From positions 62,001-126,000 of the forward strand of contig NZ_CAJYGQ010000012.1 of NCBI RefSeq assembly GCF_913773635.1: 64,000 bases of DNA, given 5' to 3'. Positions 46,267-55,571 of this stretch are shown here, one piece after another. The notes below the pieces were generated by a model. It had not been told where the DNA came from. It worked only from the letters and a program-made list of their open reading frames with translations, and did no database searches. The stretch is from an uncultured Mucilaginibacter sp. Lineage in GTDB: Bacteria; Bacteroidota; Bacteroidia; Sphingobacteriales; Sphingobacteriaceae. Numbering within the stretch: the first letter of the stretch is position 1; every line of letters starts with the position of its first letter. Made by a program: the position numbers and the translations under genes.

Positions 46267-47139
46267 ATGAAGCCGCTTTATCGTAAACTTCCGGGTAAAA
46301 TTGAAAGCTCATTTAGTGTGAGGCATGATGTAATGCCCAATTATGGCAATATATGGCATTATCACTCTGAGCTTGAGCTACATTACAATATACAAGGGGA
46401 AGGTGTGCGCTTTATAGGTGATAACATTGGCAACTTTTCATCAGGTGAGCTGGTATTACTGGGTGAGAACCTGCCACATGCCTGGCGGTGCCGTGAGGAA
46501 TATTATCAGCCAAACTCAGGCTTGCATATTGAGGCTATTGTAATGCACTTTTTACCTACGTGCCTTGGCAAAGATATTTTGCACTTGCCCGAAGCTTATG
46601 CTATACCAAGATTGTTTGAGCGCGCTAAGAGTGGTATGATAATTACCGGTGAAGCTAAAGTGAAGATCATTGAGTTGATGAAGCAGGCTATTGATGCAAC
46701 TAACCTCGACCGTATAATTATTATGCTGTCGATAATGAAGTATTTGGCCGAGACAAGTGATTACAAACCTATTGTTAACGAGATAAGTGCGTTTCAGCAA
46801 AATACCGATCTGGATGATAAGCGGTTGAGTAACATCTATACGTATACGCTTTCCAATTACAAGCGCGATATCACACTTAAAGAAATTTCGGCATTGAGTA
46901 ATTTAAGTGTTACTTCATTTTGCAGGTACTTTAAGCTAATGACCAATAAAACGTATTACGATTTTTTAACCGAAATACGCATTAGTCACGCCTGCCGCCA
47001 ATTAGTAGAGAATAAGTTAACCACCGAGCTTATTTGCTTCAATTGCGGCTTTAACAATATTTCCAATTTCTATCGTCATTTTAAAAAAATAAAAGGTGTT
47101 ACGCCGGTAGAGTATAAGCGTAAGTACTTAAATTATTAA
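46267..47139 (+). CDS. AraC-family transcriptional regulator
   Basis: A 290-residue activator-type regulator. The N-terminal cupin-like sensor domain (WHYHSELELHYNIQGEG, about 31-47, with metal/sugar-binding His) is followed by a linker and the C-terminal two-HTH domain: ITLKEISALSNLSVTSFCRYF (about 200-220, shown here partly) and ELICFNCGFNNISNFYRHFK (about 257-276), ending in the family's GVTPVEYKRKY. It is divergent from the sugar-acid operon and is the obvious candidate for its regulator. Confidence 0.88.
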   Translation: MKPLYRKLPGKIESSFSVRHDVMPNYGNIWHYHSELELHYNIQGEGVRFIGDNIGNFSSGELVLLGENLPHAWRCREEYYQPNSGLHIEAIVMHFLPTCLGKDILHLPEAYAIPRLFERAKSGMIITGEAKVKIIELMKQAIDATNLDRIIIMLSIMKYLAETSDYKPIVNEISAFQQNTDLDDKRLSNIYTYTLSNYKRDITLKEISALSNLSVTSFCRYFKLMTNKTYYDFLTEIRISHACRQLVENKLTTELICFNCGFNNISNFYRHFKKIKGVTPVEYKRKYLNY

Positions 47140-47146
47140 GCATATA

Positions 47147-47171
47147 AGCCGTCTTAAAGATGGCTTTTTTT
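47147..47171 (+). terminator. Terminator of the araC-like gene
   Basis: AGCCGTC (47147-47153) pairs with GATGGCT (47159-47165; one G-T wobble) across a 5-base loop, followed by seven T. It begins eight bases after the stop codon. Confidence 0.75.
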
Positions 47172-47629
47172 ATGCGACTAAGTTTACCAGAGCTTTTTTC
47201 AAAATCCCTCTTAAGTGTAAACGACCGATTAGTCGGTTAAACTTCTACCGTGCTGAGCATACCTCATGCTATACGTCTAGCTTATTTCGTAGGCGTAGTG
47301 TATTTCGTTATTTTATTCCTCATTTGTGCTTTCGACTGCCGGTGCGCACCTGTAACCTGCAAAGCAACATTATACCGCAGCATCACTATGTTTGGGTTTG
47401 GTTATACGTATTTCAATCATTTGTGAAAGTGTAATGGCTGCAGTACCGCCATGTTCGCCAGCAGGCCTTCGCCTATCGCGTTCGCCAGATCTTCTGGTGC
47501 GTTTTCCTCTTTAATCTTCACAGGTGTGTTTTAAAGCTGTAACATCTTTTATAACTATTGCTTTAATAATTTTCTATTATAAAACACAAACTGCTGTTTA
47601 ACGTACTTATTAAACAAAATACTAAATGT
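47172..47629. other. Long intergenic region with a TetR-like palindrome
   Basis: No convincing gene is seen in 458 bases. ACCGATTAGTCGGT (47224-47237; arms ACCGA/TCGGT) resembles TetR-family operators, but no TetR gene is in the window. On the minus strand near 47400-47530 two short overlapping frames of about 35 and 16 codons look coding-like (one reads EDLANAIGEGLLANMAVL) and may be remnants of a lost gene; I could not place them in a family. Confidence 0.35.
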
Positions 47630-48115
47630 ATGTCTTTTAAAATATCAAAGCCTTTTTGGCAAGCTTTAAGTTTAGGCGCTATCGCCGGTAGCCGTTCAAT
47701 GGCTGCACCTGCTATTACCAGTCATATTCTCAGCCAACACAAATCAGCTGCGATGGAAGATTCGCCTTTAAGTTTTATGCAGTCTGACAAAACAGCAACT
47801 GCTTTTAAGCTATTAGCCGTTGCCGAGTTTGTGGGTGATAAAATGCCTACTGCTCCTAACCGTGTAGCGCTGCCAGCTTTAACCGGAAGATTTCTGACCG
47901 GAGCATTAGCGGGGGCCAGTGTTTACAAAGCGGGTGGGGGTAATGCAGCACTTGGTGCGCTGCTTGGTGGTGGTGCAGCCATACTCTCAACCTTCGGAAG
48001 TTTTTATTTGCGAAAAGCAACCGTTAAAAGTTCTCACATACTGGACCCTTTGATAGGCGGACTGGAAGATGCGCTGGTTGTAGGAGCAGGCACTGGCCTG
48101 GCCAGCGCAGCCTAA
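47630..48115 (+). CDS. DUF4126 family membrane protein
   Basis: A 161-residue membrane protein with three or four hydrophobic helices rich in Gly/Ala. The block GAIAGSRSMAAPAI (about 16-29) is the DUF4126 signature, and the late GGAAILSTFGSFYLR and GTGLASAA helices fit. Function unknown. It is tail-to-tail with mscS; the stops overlap by four bases. Confidence 0.75.
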   Translation: MSFKISKPFWQALSLGAIAGSRSMAAPAITSHILSQHKSAAMEDSPLSFMQSDKTATAFKLLAVAEFVGDKMPTAPNRVALPALTGRFLTGALAGASVYKAGGGNAALGALLGGGAAILSTFGSFYLRKATVKSSHILDPLIGGLEDALVVGAGTGLASAA

Positions 48116-49239
48116 ATAGAACTTTCTGGTAAGGCCTGCGGAAATTTGTCCTTGTAATCTGTGCGTATTTTTGGCAGGCCTTCCGGGTAGTTTTGTTGTA
48201 TGTAAGTAATCATGTTTTCGCGTATAAAACACCGCAGGTCAAAAGCGTCTGATGAATTACGTGCGCTTACGAGCATTCTTATTTCAATAGTGCGTTCTTT
48301 AGCATCCGTTAATTGGAGTACCTGCACTTTACCGTCCCAAAGTTTAGTTAAAGATAGTAGGCGTTCAAACTCGGCACGCAAAGCCTGAAGCGGTATAGAG
48401 TAATCCATGTATATGAAAACAGTGCCAATGATGTCTGCCGAGATGCGCGTCCAGTTTTGAAATGGCTTTTGAATGAAGTAATTAATAGGCAAAATAAGCC
48501 TCCGCTGGTCCCATATACGAAGTACAACATAGGTAAGCGTTATATCTTCAACGCGTCCCCATTCTCCTTCAACTACTAACACATCATCAATACGAATAGG
48601 CTGCGTAAAAGCCAGCTGCATGCCCGCCAGTAAATTGCCCAATGAGTTTTGCGCCGCAAAACCAATAATTATACCGCCTATACCTACACCGGTTAATAAT
48701 CCTGTGCCCAATTTGCGAAAACTTTCAAAGCTTAGTAGCACAAGCGCTATCGTTACAAACACTATTATGGCAACTACCAACTTACGTAGAAACTTAAGCT
48801 GGGTACGTATTTTACGTTCTTTTAAATTGTCGGCTTTATTTAAATCATATATGTGGTACACATAATCTTCTAAGACGCGGATTGCCCTTGTGAGCAATAT
48901 GGCAAAGGATATGACCAATAAGATGTTTACGCATCTATCAAGAAATCCATAGTATACCTTATTCATCCGCATAAGCGGCATCATTATTTTAAATACAAGT
49001 AAGGGTATGAAATAACCTATAGGCCAGCTTAAGTGAGTTACAAAAGAGCCAAAGAAGGAGTAATTGTTTCTTTGAGAATAAATACGCAATAAGCGTGATG
49101 TAAGAAATTTGATGAGTAATCCTAGTACTGTTGCAGCTATCCATATGCAAAAGTTCCAGAGTAAGGGATGCATTTGCTTCGATACAACTAAAACTTCGGG
49201 CGGAAGACGGTTACCAATTTGTAGTATTATTAACGTCAT
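48112..49239 (-). CDS. Mechanosensitive ion channel, MscS family
   Basis: Inner-membrane channel that opens at high membrane tension. The 375-residue protein is longer than E. coli MscS (286) because it has about two additional N-terminal helices. The pore helix GTGLLTGVGIGGIIIGFAAQ (about 175-194) with its Gly/Ala packing pattern and the following NSLGNLLAGMQL, then the β-domain (IDDVLVVEGEWGRVEDITL) are typical. The C-terminal αβ domain ends in a charged tail. Confidence 0.9.
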   Translation of the reverse strand: MTLIILQIGNRLPPEVLVVSKQMHPLLWNFCIWIAATVLGLLIKFLTSRLLRIYSQRNNYSFFGSFVTHLSWPIGYFIPLLVFKIMMPLMRMNKVYYGFLDRCVNILLVISFAILLTRAIRVLEDYVYHIYDLNKADNLKERKIRTQLKFLRKLVVAIIVFVTIALVLLSFESFRKLGTGLLTGVGIGGIIIGFAAQNSLGNLLAGMQLAFTQPIRIDDVLVVEGEWGRVEDITLTYVVLRIWDQRRLILPINYFIQKPFQNWTRISADIIGTVFIYMDYSIPLQALRAEFERLLSLTKLWDGKVQVLQLTDAKERTIEIRMLVSARNSSDAFDLRCFIRENMITYIQQNYPEGLPKIRTDYKDKFPQALPESSI

Positions 49240-49609
49240 ACCGTTGTAAAGGCAGGAGAGGACTTATTGTTTGCAGTTAGTTTAAATACGCTTTTACGCA
49301 GCGGTGAAACACAATAAATATTAGCTATTTGTGTTAAATATGAGTAACGATGAGCGAGTAAACCAGAAACAAATAAAAGATTGTCAGTATTTGGTAAAAG
49401 GCTGTATTATACAGTGGTGTTTTATGATTAATTAATAAATTTTCTTTATAATATTAATAAAGGTTTTGGCCTTTATTAATTAAGAAACTTCTAAAGAGTA
49501 GAGGTGATTGTTTTAGAGTGATTGAGCAGGCCGTTGATGTAAATCGTCGGCCTGTTTTATTTAAACCTTTGTGAAAAAGCGTAGTCTATAAATTCTAAAA
49601 TTTATCACT
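49240..49609. other. Intergenic region with two stem-loops
   Basis: No gene is seen. TTAATAAAGG (49454-49463) pairs perfectly with CCTTTATTAA (49470-49479). CAGGCCG (49527-49533) pairs with CGGCCTG (49548-49554), followed by TTTT. The second is terminator-like on the plus strand although no plus-strand gene ends here; it may end a small RNA, or be a leader element of the gene at 49610. Confidence 0.4.
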
Positions 49610-49975
49610 ATGAAAAAATCAATCATCCTTATTGCTTTACTCTTGCCTTTAGCGGTTATGGCTCAAACACCAGGATTTTATGTCAAGTCTAAAGATCAGT
49701 TTTTTACATTATTTGCTACCAGTTATATGGGATCAACAAAGTGTTCAATAAAAGTTGATTTTGGTAGTGACAGGCAGCTGCTTAAGCAGTTTGATAATAA
49801 GATAATTGATGAAACAAGCAAAGTAAAAGAATATGACTCGCTCGCTGATGCTTTAAACTATGTTTCGGCGTTAGGTTGGGAGTTTGTTTTTGCCTATCCA
49901 ACAAAATTTGAAAAAAATTACTTTTTCAGTCAATACCTTTTCAAGAGAAAGGTTTTATCAGAACCCGCCAAATAA
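49610..49975 (+). CDS. Small secreted protein of unknown function
   Basis: A 121-residue protein with a clear Sec signal (about 1-18, cleavage after AVMAQ). The mature part contains a β-rich start and the segment DSLADALNYVSALGWEFVFAYP (here split: DSLADALNYVSALG, WEFVFAYP), a pattern I remember from small Bacteroidota exported proteins related to DUF4177. No catalytic motif is seen. It is monocistronic and ends before a shared hairpin terminator. Confidence 0.55.
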   Translation: MKKSIILIALLLPLAVMAQTPGFYVKSKDQFFTLFATSYMGSTKCSIKVDFGSDRQLLKQFDNKIIDETSKVKEYDSLADALNYVSALGWEFVFAYPTKFEKNYFFSQYLFKRKVLSEPAK

Positions 49976-50014
49976 TTTGCGGGCTTATACCGTGAAAAAT
50001 AATTGCTATATTTT

Positions 50015-50042
50015 ATAAGCCTGAAATTATTTTCAGGCTTAT
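50015..50042. terminator. Bidirectional terminator hairpin
   Basis: ATAAGCCTGAAA (50015-50026) and TTTCAGGCTTAT (50031-50042) form a perfect 12-base stem with a 4-base loop. It lies between convergent genes ending at 49975 and 50070. The stem core AAGCCTGAAA recurs in the htpG terminator at 60487. Confidence 0.8.
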
Positions 50043-50069
50043 TCTTCAATATAAATCTATTAAACAGTA

Positions 50070-50459
50070 TTATTCAGTATGCTCATCTTTGGGTTCCCAA
50101 AGCTCGATAATGTTGCCTTCAGGATCTAAGATGTGCACAAATTTTCCATAGTCATATTCAGCTATTTCATCCACAATGGTTACGTTGTTTGCCTTTAACT
50201 CGCCTACAAGTGCAACCAAATCAGCAACCCGGTAATTGATCATGAATGGCTTGGCCGATGGATTGAAATATTTGGTATCGGCCGGGAAGGGATTCCAAAC
50301 CGTGGACCCTTTTTTTGAAGCGTCATCAGCCTCTAACCAGTCAAAGGTTGTACCATATGCACTTGTGGGTAAACCCAGGTTTTCAGCATACCACTGATTT
50401 ATGGCCTCCGGGTTGTCGCTCTTAAAGAAAATTCCACCAATACCTGTAACTTTTTTCAT
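50070..50459 (-). CDS. VOC-superfamily (glyoxalase-like) protein
   Basis: A 129-residue protein with the two βαβββ units of the vicinal-oxygen-chelate fold: GIGGIFFKSDNPEAINQWYAENLG in the first half (here partly shown: GIGGIFFKSDNPEAI) and a second half ending VHILDPEGNIIELWEP, with the final metal-binding Glu. The first metal His is replaced (GGIFF in place of a His-containing strand), so metal binding may be lost or different. Relatives include glyoxalases and antibiotic-binding proteins; function unknown. Confidence 0.75.
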   Translation of the reverse strand: MKKVTGIGGIFFKSDNPEAINQWYAENLGLPTSAYGTTFDWLEADDASKKGSTVWNPFPADTKYFNPSAKPFMINYRVADLVALVGELKANNVTIVDEIAEYDYGKFVHILDPEGNIIELWEPKDEHTE

Positions 50460-50557
50460 GACTTTGTTTAGTTATGTGAATATAGAAAAAAGCCGATACG
50501 TATTGATTACAAATGTAAGTTATAGCTGACTGTGTTTTAACGATACAATAACTAGAG

Positions 50558-51532
50558 CTAATTTTCTCTAATCATTAATCCGTCAGCAAAGCTTCGTAAA
50601 TACTGCTTTTTATCTTCAGATACTGATAGATTATTTAAAGCCTCGAAACCTATTGCAGCGTAGTGATGCATTGCTTCTTCGGCCTGTTGCCTTATATTTA
50701 AAGAGTTATATACTGACGTTACCGCTGTTACCTTGGCAGCAGTATCAAAGTCATTGCTATTAAGCCAATTATCAAGCTCAAGCTTTTCACTCTCACCGGC
50801 AAGCTCAAGTGCTTTAATAAGTAGAAAGGTCTTTTTGTTGGAAATAATATCGCCGCCTACCTGCTTGCCAAACTTTTCCGGATCTCCATATACATCAAGT
50901 ATATCATCTTGCAGTTGGAAGGCTATTCCAAGCTGCTCGCCAAATGTATAAAGCAACTTTGCATCTTCTGCGCTGGCCCCACCAATTAATGCTCCGATGT
51001 TAAGCGCACCGCCTAATAGTACTGCTGTTTTAAGACGAATCATGTTGATGTAGTCATCTATTTGTACATGAGTTTGCTGCTCAAAGTTCATGTCAAACTG
51101 CTGCCCCTCACACACCCCAATTGCTGTATTACTGAATATTTCGAGTACCTGCCGCAAAATACTGTCATCAACCTGCATCATAAGCTTGTAGGCCTCAACC
51201 AGCATTACATCTCCTGAAAGAATGCCTGTGTTTGGGTTCCATTTTTCATGTACGGTGGCTTGGCCGCGCCTAAGCGGCGCATTATCCATAATATCATCAT
51301 GCACCAGTGTGAAGTTGTGAAATACTTCAATGGCTAAAGCAGGTGAAATGGCCTTCTTAACATCGCCGCCAAACATATCGCAAGCCATGAGCAGCAGGGC
51401 AGGGCGCATTCGTTTGCCGCCGATTGAGAGGATGTATGTGATGGGCTCGTATAACTCTGCAGGTGTTACCGGGTAAGATAATTTTCCTACAGCGTCTTCA
51501 ATAAGTAGCTGTAAATTTTTAAGTGTGTTCAT
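50558..51532 (-). CDS. Trans-polyprenyl diphosphate synthase
   Basis: Isoprenyl chain-elongating enzyme of 324 residues. The first Asp-rich motif DDIMD (in LVHDDIMDNAPLRRG, about 80-94), the KxxxL helix, and the second Asp-rich motif QLQDDILDVYGD (about 212-223) are intact. Together with GGKRMRPALL near residue 40 this is an all-α farnesyl/geranylgeranyl/octaprenyl-type synthase. Product length is not inferable with confidence; octaprenyl or longer for menaquinone is likely. It sits 23 bases after RNase R on the same strand. Confidence 0.88.
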   Translation of the reverse strand: MNTLKNLQLLIEDAVGKLSYPVTPAELYEPITYILSIGGKRMRPALLLMACDMFGGDVKKAISPALAIEVFHNFTLVHDDIMDNAPLRRGQATVHEKWNPNTGILSGDVMLVEAYKLMMQVDDSILRQVLEIFSNTAIGVCEGQQFDMNFEQQTHVQIDDYINMIRLKTAVLLGGALNIGALIGGASAEDAKLLYTFGEQLGIAFQLQDDILDVYGDPEKFGKQVGGDIISNKKTFLLIKALELAGESEKLELDNWLNSNDFDTAAKVTAVTSVYNSLNIRQQAEEAMHHYAAIGFEALNNLSVSEDKKQYLRSFADGLMIREN

Positions 51533-51555
51533 AAAATAGATGGTGCCGTCAAAAG

Positions 51556-53697
51556 CTAATCAAGCACCAGCGAAAAATCAATTTGCTTTTTGGTAAGATC
51601 TACGTTTTTTACTTTAATTCGGACTTCGTCACCTAGTTGATAGACTTTCTTTTTTCGCTGACCAATAATGGCGTAATTTTTTTCGTCTAAGGTATAAAAG
51701 TCGTCTGATATATCACGCAGTCTAATCATGCCTTCGCAATTATTTTCGGTAATCTGCACATACATTCCCCATTCCGTAACTCCCGAGATAACGCCTGTAA
51801 ATTCACTTCCGATGTTATCTTGTAGGAACTCAGCCTGTTTGTATTTCACTGAGGAGCGCTCCGCATCAGCAGCTTTTTTCTCCATATCTGAGCTGTGTTT
51901 ACATAGTGCTTCGTAATGCTCGGCATTTACTGGCTCGCCACCATTTAAATAATGAAACAGCAGGCGGTGCACCATTACATCGGGGTAGCGGCGTATGGGC
52001 GATGTAAAATGGGTGTAATGGTCAAATGCAAGGCCGTAATGGCTACTGCTTTTAGTGGTGTATATAGCTTTGGCCATTGAACGTATTGCCAGTTGTGTAA
52101 GCACGTTCTGCTCTTTTTTACCCTCAACATCAGTCATTAAATGGTTAAGCGATTTTGCAATCTCCCGGTCCGATTTCATATTGATGCGATAGCCGAAACG
52201 TGCGGCGAATTGTGCAAAATTTCCTAACGTCTCGGGGTTAGGTGCATCGTGAGCACGGTACACAAACGGAAATTTCTTTTTACGTCCCTTACCTTTTTTG
52301 CTTACAAATTCGGCAACCTTGCGGTTAGCCAGCAGCATGAAGTCTTCAATAAGTTTGTGCGCGTCTTTACGTTCTTTTACATAAACGCCAGTAGGCTTGC
52401 CTTGCTCATCCAGCTTAAATTTAACCTCGGTGCTTTCAAAACTTATTGCTCCGTTTTTAAACTTTTGCTCGCGCAGCTTATAAGCCACGGCATTCAAAAT
52501 CTTTATTTCATCAGAGTACTCACCTTCGCCAGCTTCTATAATTTCCTGCACTTCTTCATAAGTAAAGCGTCGGTTGGAATGAATAACGGTTTTTCCGAAC
52601 CATTCACTCAGCACTTGCCCGGCATCATTCATTTCAAAGACAGCTGCGAAGCACAATTTGTCTTCATGCGGACGAAGCGAGCACAATCCGTTTGATAATC
52701 GCTCAGGCAGCATGGGTATCACGCGGTCTACCAGGTAAACCGAAGTTCCACGTTCATAAGCTTCCTTATCTAAAGCCGAATCGGGGATAATGTAGTGCGC
52801 AACGTCGGCAATGTGTACACCAATTTCGTAATTGCCGTTATCAAGCTTTTGGAAGGAAATGGCATCATCAAAATCTTTTGCATCAAACGGATCAATAGTA
52901 ATGGTAAGCACCTCTCTAAAATCACGGCGTTTAGCTATTTCTTCATCAGTTATGTCATCTGCTATATTCTCAGCTTCTGCCTCAACCTCAGCAGGGAAGG
53001 TTAGCGGAAAACCATACTCGGCCAAAATGGCGTTCATTTCCGTATCGTTTTCCCCCTGCGTTCCTAATATGGTTTTAATGGTACCAATTGGGTTTTTGGC
53101 TTGTGGTGGCCAATCGGTAATAGCGGCTACGGCTTTCATGCCGTTTTTGGCACCGTTAAGGTCACTCAGCGGTATAAAAATATCGTGAAGCATCTTGCGG
53201 TCGTCAGGTATGAAAAATGCAAAGCGCTCAGATATTTTTACAACACCCGTAAACTCCATTTTAGCGCGCTTAATAATTTCCATTACTTCACCTTCCTTGC
53301 GCTTGCCTTTGCTTTTAGCATAAACGTAAACTTTAACGCGGTCGCCGTTGAGCGCAGTGCGCACTTTACGGGGGGCTATAAAAATGTCGTTCTCAAATTC
53401 ATCATCAGTGACGATGAAAGCCGAACCATCGGCGGTCATATCTACCCGCCCTTCAACAAAGGTTTTAAGCTCGAGTAACTTAAATTTACCGGGCGACACT
53501 TCCTGCAAAGTTTTCTTTTTGGCTTCTTCCTTAAGTATTTCCAGGATCGTCTCGCGCGATTCAGGCTCGCGGATGTTTAGCTTGGATGAGATTTGTTTAT
53601 AGTTTAAAGCTTCCTTTCCGTTTTGCTCAAATACATCCAGCACAAGCTGTGTAAGAACCTGTTTTACAGAAGGAGCTATGTTTTTCTTTTTCGACAT
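51556..53697 (-). CDS. rnr: Ribonuclease R
   Basis: Processive 3'-to-5' exoribonuclease of 713 residues. Domains in order: N-terminal winged helix (about 10-60), two cold-shock domains (about 68-215), RNB catalytic domain (about 260-585) with the metal-binding Asp cluster TIDPFDAKDFDDA (about 272-284), and S1 domain (about 630-712, GVISGVTEWGMYV). It is at the shorter end of the family (E. coli 813) because the Lys-rich tail is absent. It heads a unit with the polyprenyl synthase gene. Confidence 0.94.
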   Translation of the reverse strand: MSKKKNIAPSVKQVLTQLVLDVFEQNGKEALNYKQISSKLNIREPESRETILEILKEEAKKKTLQEVSPGKFKLLELKTFVEGRVDMTADGSAFIVTDDEFENDIFIAPRKVRTALNGDRVKVYVYAKSKGKRKEGEVMEIIKRAKMEFTGVVKISERFAFFIPDDRKMLHDIFIPLSDLNGAKNGMKAVAAITDWPPQAKNPIGTIKTILGTQGENDTEMNAILAEYGFPLTFPAEVEAEAENIADDITDEEIAKRRDFREVLTITIDPFDAKDFDDAISFQKLDNGNYEIGVHIADVAHYIIPDSALDKEAYERGTSVYLVDRVIPMLPERLSNGLCSLRPHEDKLCFAAVFEMNDAGQVLSEWFGKTVIHSNRRFTYEEVQEIIEAGEGEYSDEIKILNAVAYKLREQKFKNGAISFESTEVKFKLDEQGKPTGVYVKERKDAHKLIEDFMLLANRKVAEFVSKKGKGRKKKFPFVYRAHDAPNPETLGNFAQFAARFGYRINMKSDREIAKSLNHLMTDVEGKKEQNVLTQLAIRSMAKAIYTTKSSSHYGLAFDHYTHFTSPIRRYPDVMVHRLLFHYLNGGEPVNAEHYEALCKHSSDMEKKAADAERSSVKYKQAEFLQDNIGSEFTGVISGVTEWGMYVQITENNCEGMIRLRDISDDFYTLDEKNYAIIGQRKKKVYQLGDEVRIKVKNVDLTKKQIDFSLVLD

Positions 53698-53799
53698 TAG
53701 GCTAACAGTATGTTGCTAATATATGCAATGTAATGCATAAGCAGTTTTATGTATTCAATAACAAGCGTAAGTTGTTAAAGTTGCGCAACAATTAATTTG

Positions 53800-55524
53800 T
53801 TAAATACTTATTTGCGGAATGGAGGCAATAAGCTTTTGAGTGTAAGGTGTTTTTGGATTTTGATAAAGCTGTTGAGCATCTGCAATTTCTTCAATTTGCC
53901 CTTTATTTATCACCATAATGCGGTCAGATATGTGCTTGATTACCGATAAATCATGCGAAATGAAAATGTAGGTTAACCCTAAATCGCGCTGTAACTGTTT
54001 AAGTAAGTTGAGTACTTGCGCTTGTACGGAAACGTCAAGCGCCGAAACTGATTCGTCGCATATTATAAATTCGGGTTGAAGTGCCAGGGCCCGTGCAATG
54101 ACTACCCGCTGCCGTTGCCCGCCCGAAAATTCATGAGGATAGCGGTTAAAATGTTCGGCAGCTAGATTCACACGTTCAAGTAATTCAAGCGCTTTTTGCT
54201 TACGCAAAGCGTTATCTTGATGTAAATCATGAACCTGCATTGGTTCTGTAAGAATTTGACCTATGGTTTGCCGTGGATTTAAAGAAGAATATGGGTCTTG
54301 AAAAATAATTTGGATTTGCCGGCGCATTTTCCTTAACGCATCGGCAGACAACATTCTGATATCTGTTCCCTTATAATTTACCTGTCCGGAGGTAGGTTCA
54401 ATAAGTCTGAGTATACTGCGGCCAAGTGTGGTTTTTCCGCTGCCTGATTCGCCTACCAATCCTAATGTTTCGCCAGGATAAACATCGAATGTTACATTAT
54501 TTACTGCCTTAATATATTCTTTTTTTGAGGAGAACCACCCTGATTTTACAGGAAACCATGTGCAAAGATCAGTCACCTTTAAAATGGGTTCCTGATTAAA
54601 TAAGGATTTCTTATGATGTTCAGCCACTGTAGTATCAACAGCCAATCGGCGTTCCAGGCTTGCTATGTTCAATCCTGTGCTGGTTAGTGAGCCGTCACGT
54701 TCAACTTTCAAGAAGTCGCTAATTACGGGCAACGTTTTTAGCTGACGGTTTACCGTTGGCCTGCAGGCCAGAAGCCCTTGGGTGTAAGGATGCTGTGGAT
54801 GTTGAAATACTTGCCTGGCAATGCCTTGTTCAACTACCTGCCCTTTGTACATCACTAAAACCTTATCGGCTACCTGGCTTACAACGCCTAGATCATGCGA
54901 TATAAACAGGAGCGCCATGTTGCGCTTAGCTTGAATCTTAAGCAGCAAATCAATAATTGTTTTCTGTACGGTTACATCAAGTGCGGTGGTGGGCTCATCG
55001 GCAATTAATAATTCAGGGTTGCATGACAGGGCCATGGCTATCATTACACGCTGCCGCTGACCACCTGAAAGCTGGTGAGGATAGCTATCAAATATGCTTT
55101 CGGCCCGGGGAAGCTGTACTTCGTTAAAGAGCTTTACGGCTTCGTTATGTGCATCACTTCTGCTTAGTTTACGATAAAGCTTTATAGCCTCAGTCACTTG
55201 AGTGCCGCATTTTAAAACCGGGTTTAAAGAGGTCATGGGTTCCTGAAAAACCATGGCAATGCGATTACCTCTTATCTTACGCATATCCTGCTCGCTTAGC
55301 TTACTTAGCTCAACGCCATCAAACAGTATGTTGCCGGTAATATTGCTTTGCTCTTCATTAAGCAAACGCATTATGGCTAATGATGTAACAGATTTGCCTG
55401 ATCCCGATTCACCCACTATGCCTAACGTTTCGCCTTTTTTTATGCTAAATGAAATACCCTTTACAGCCTCAAACATGCCGTTTGTCGTATTAAAGCTAAT
55501 ATGTAAATCATTTATGTGAAGCAC
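53800..55524 (-). CDS. ABC transporter ATPase with two fused NBDs (peptide/nickel type)
   Basis: Single polypeptide of 574 residues with two complete nucleotide-binding domains, equivalent to DppD-DppF. First half: Walker A GESGSGKS (about 37-44), signature LSGGQRQRV, Walker [13 protein letters not shown]. Second half: Walker [10 protein letters not shown], signature FSGGQRQRV and [12 protein letters not shown]. The domain order and the oligopeptide-type C-terminal extensions ([22 protein letters not shown]) match the YejF/DppDF fused form. No permease or binding-protein gene is adjacent, so the partner must lie elsewhere. Confidence 0.9.
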   Translation of the reverse strand: MLHINDLHISFNTTNGMFEAVKGISFSIKKGETLGIVGESGSGKSVTSLAIMRLLNEEQSNITGNILFDGVELSKLSEQDMRKIRGNRIAMVFQEPMTSLNPVLKCGTQVTEAIKLYRKLSRSDAHNEAVKLFNEVQLPRAESIFDSYPHQLSGGQRQRVMIAMALSCNPELLIADEPTTALDVTVQKTIIDLLLKIQAKRNMALLFISHDLGVVSQVADKVLVMYKGQVVEQGIARQVFQHPQHPYTQGLLACRPTVNRQLKTLPVISDFLKVERDGSLTSTGLNIASLERRLAVDTTVAEHHKKSLFNQEPILKVTDLCTWFPVKSGWFSSKKEYIKAVNNVTFDVYPGETLGLVGESGSGKTTLGRSILRLIEPTSGQVNYKGTDIRMLSADALRKMRRQIQIIFQDPYSSLNPRQTIGQILTEPMQVHDLHQDNALRKQKALELLERVNLAAEHFNRYPHEFSGGQRQRVVIARALALQPEFIICDESVSALDVSVQAQVLNLLKQLQRDLGLTYIFISHDLSVIKHISDRIMVINKGQIEEIADAQQLYQNPKTPYTQKLIASIPQISI

Positions 55525-55571
55525 GCTATATGCAATAAGGATGTTTACTTAATATAGTTTTGCAGGCAATA

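Noticed and set aside
47172..47240. 22-codon frame MRLSLPELFSKSLL...
   Set aside because: Starts in the terminator T-run and lies over the palindrome; no support for translation.
52249..52695. 148-codon plus-strand frame inside RNase R
   Set aside because: Antisense shadow of the rnr catalytic domain.
53698..53799. Possible tRNA or terminator between RNase R and the ABC gene
   Set aside because: No cloverleaf or GC stem with T-run was found.
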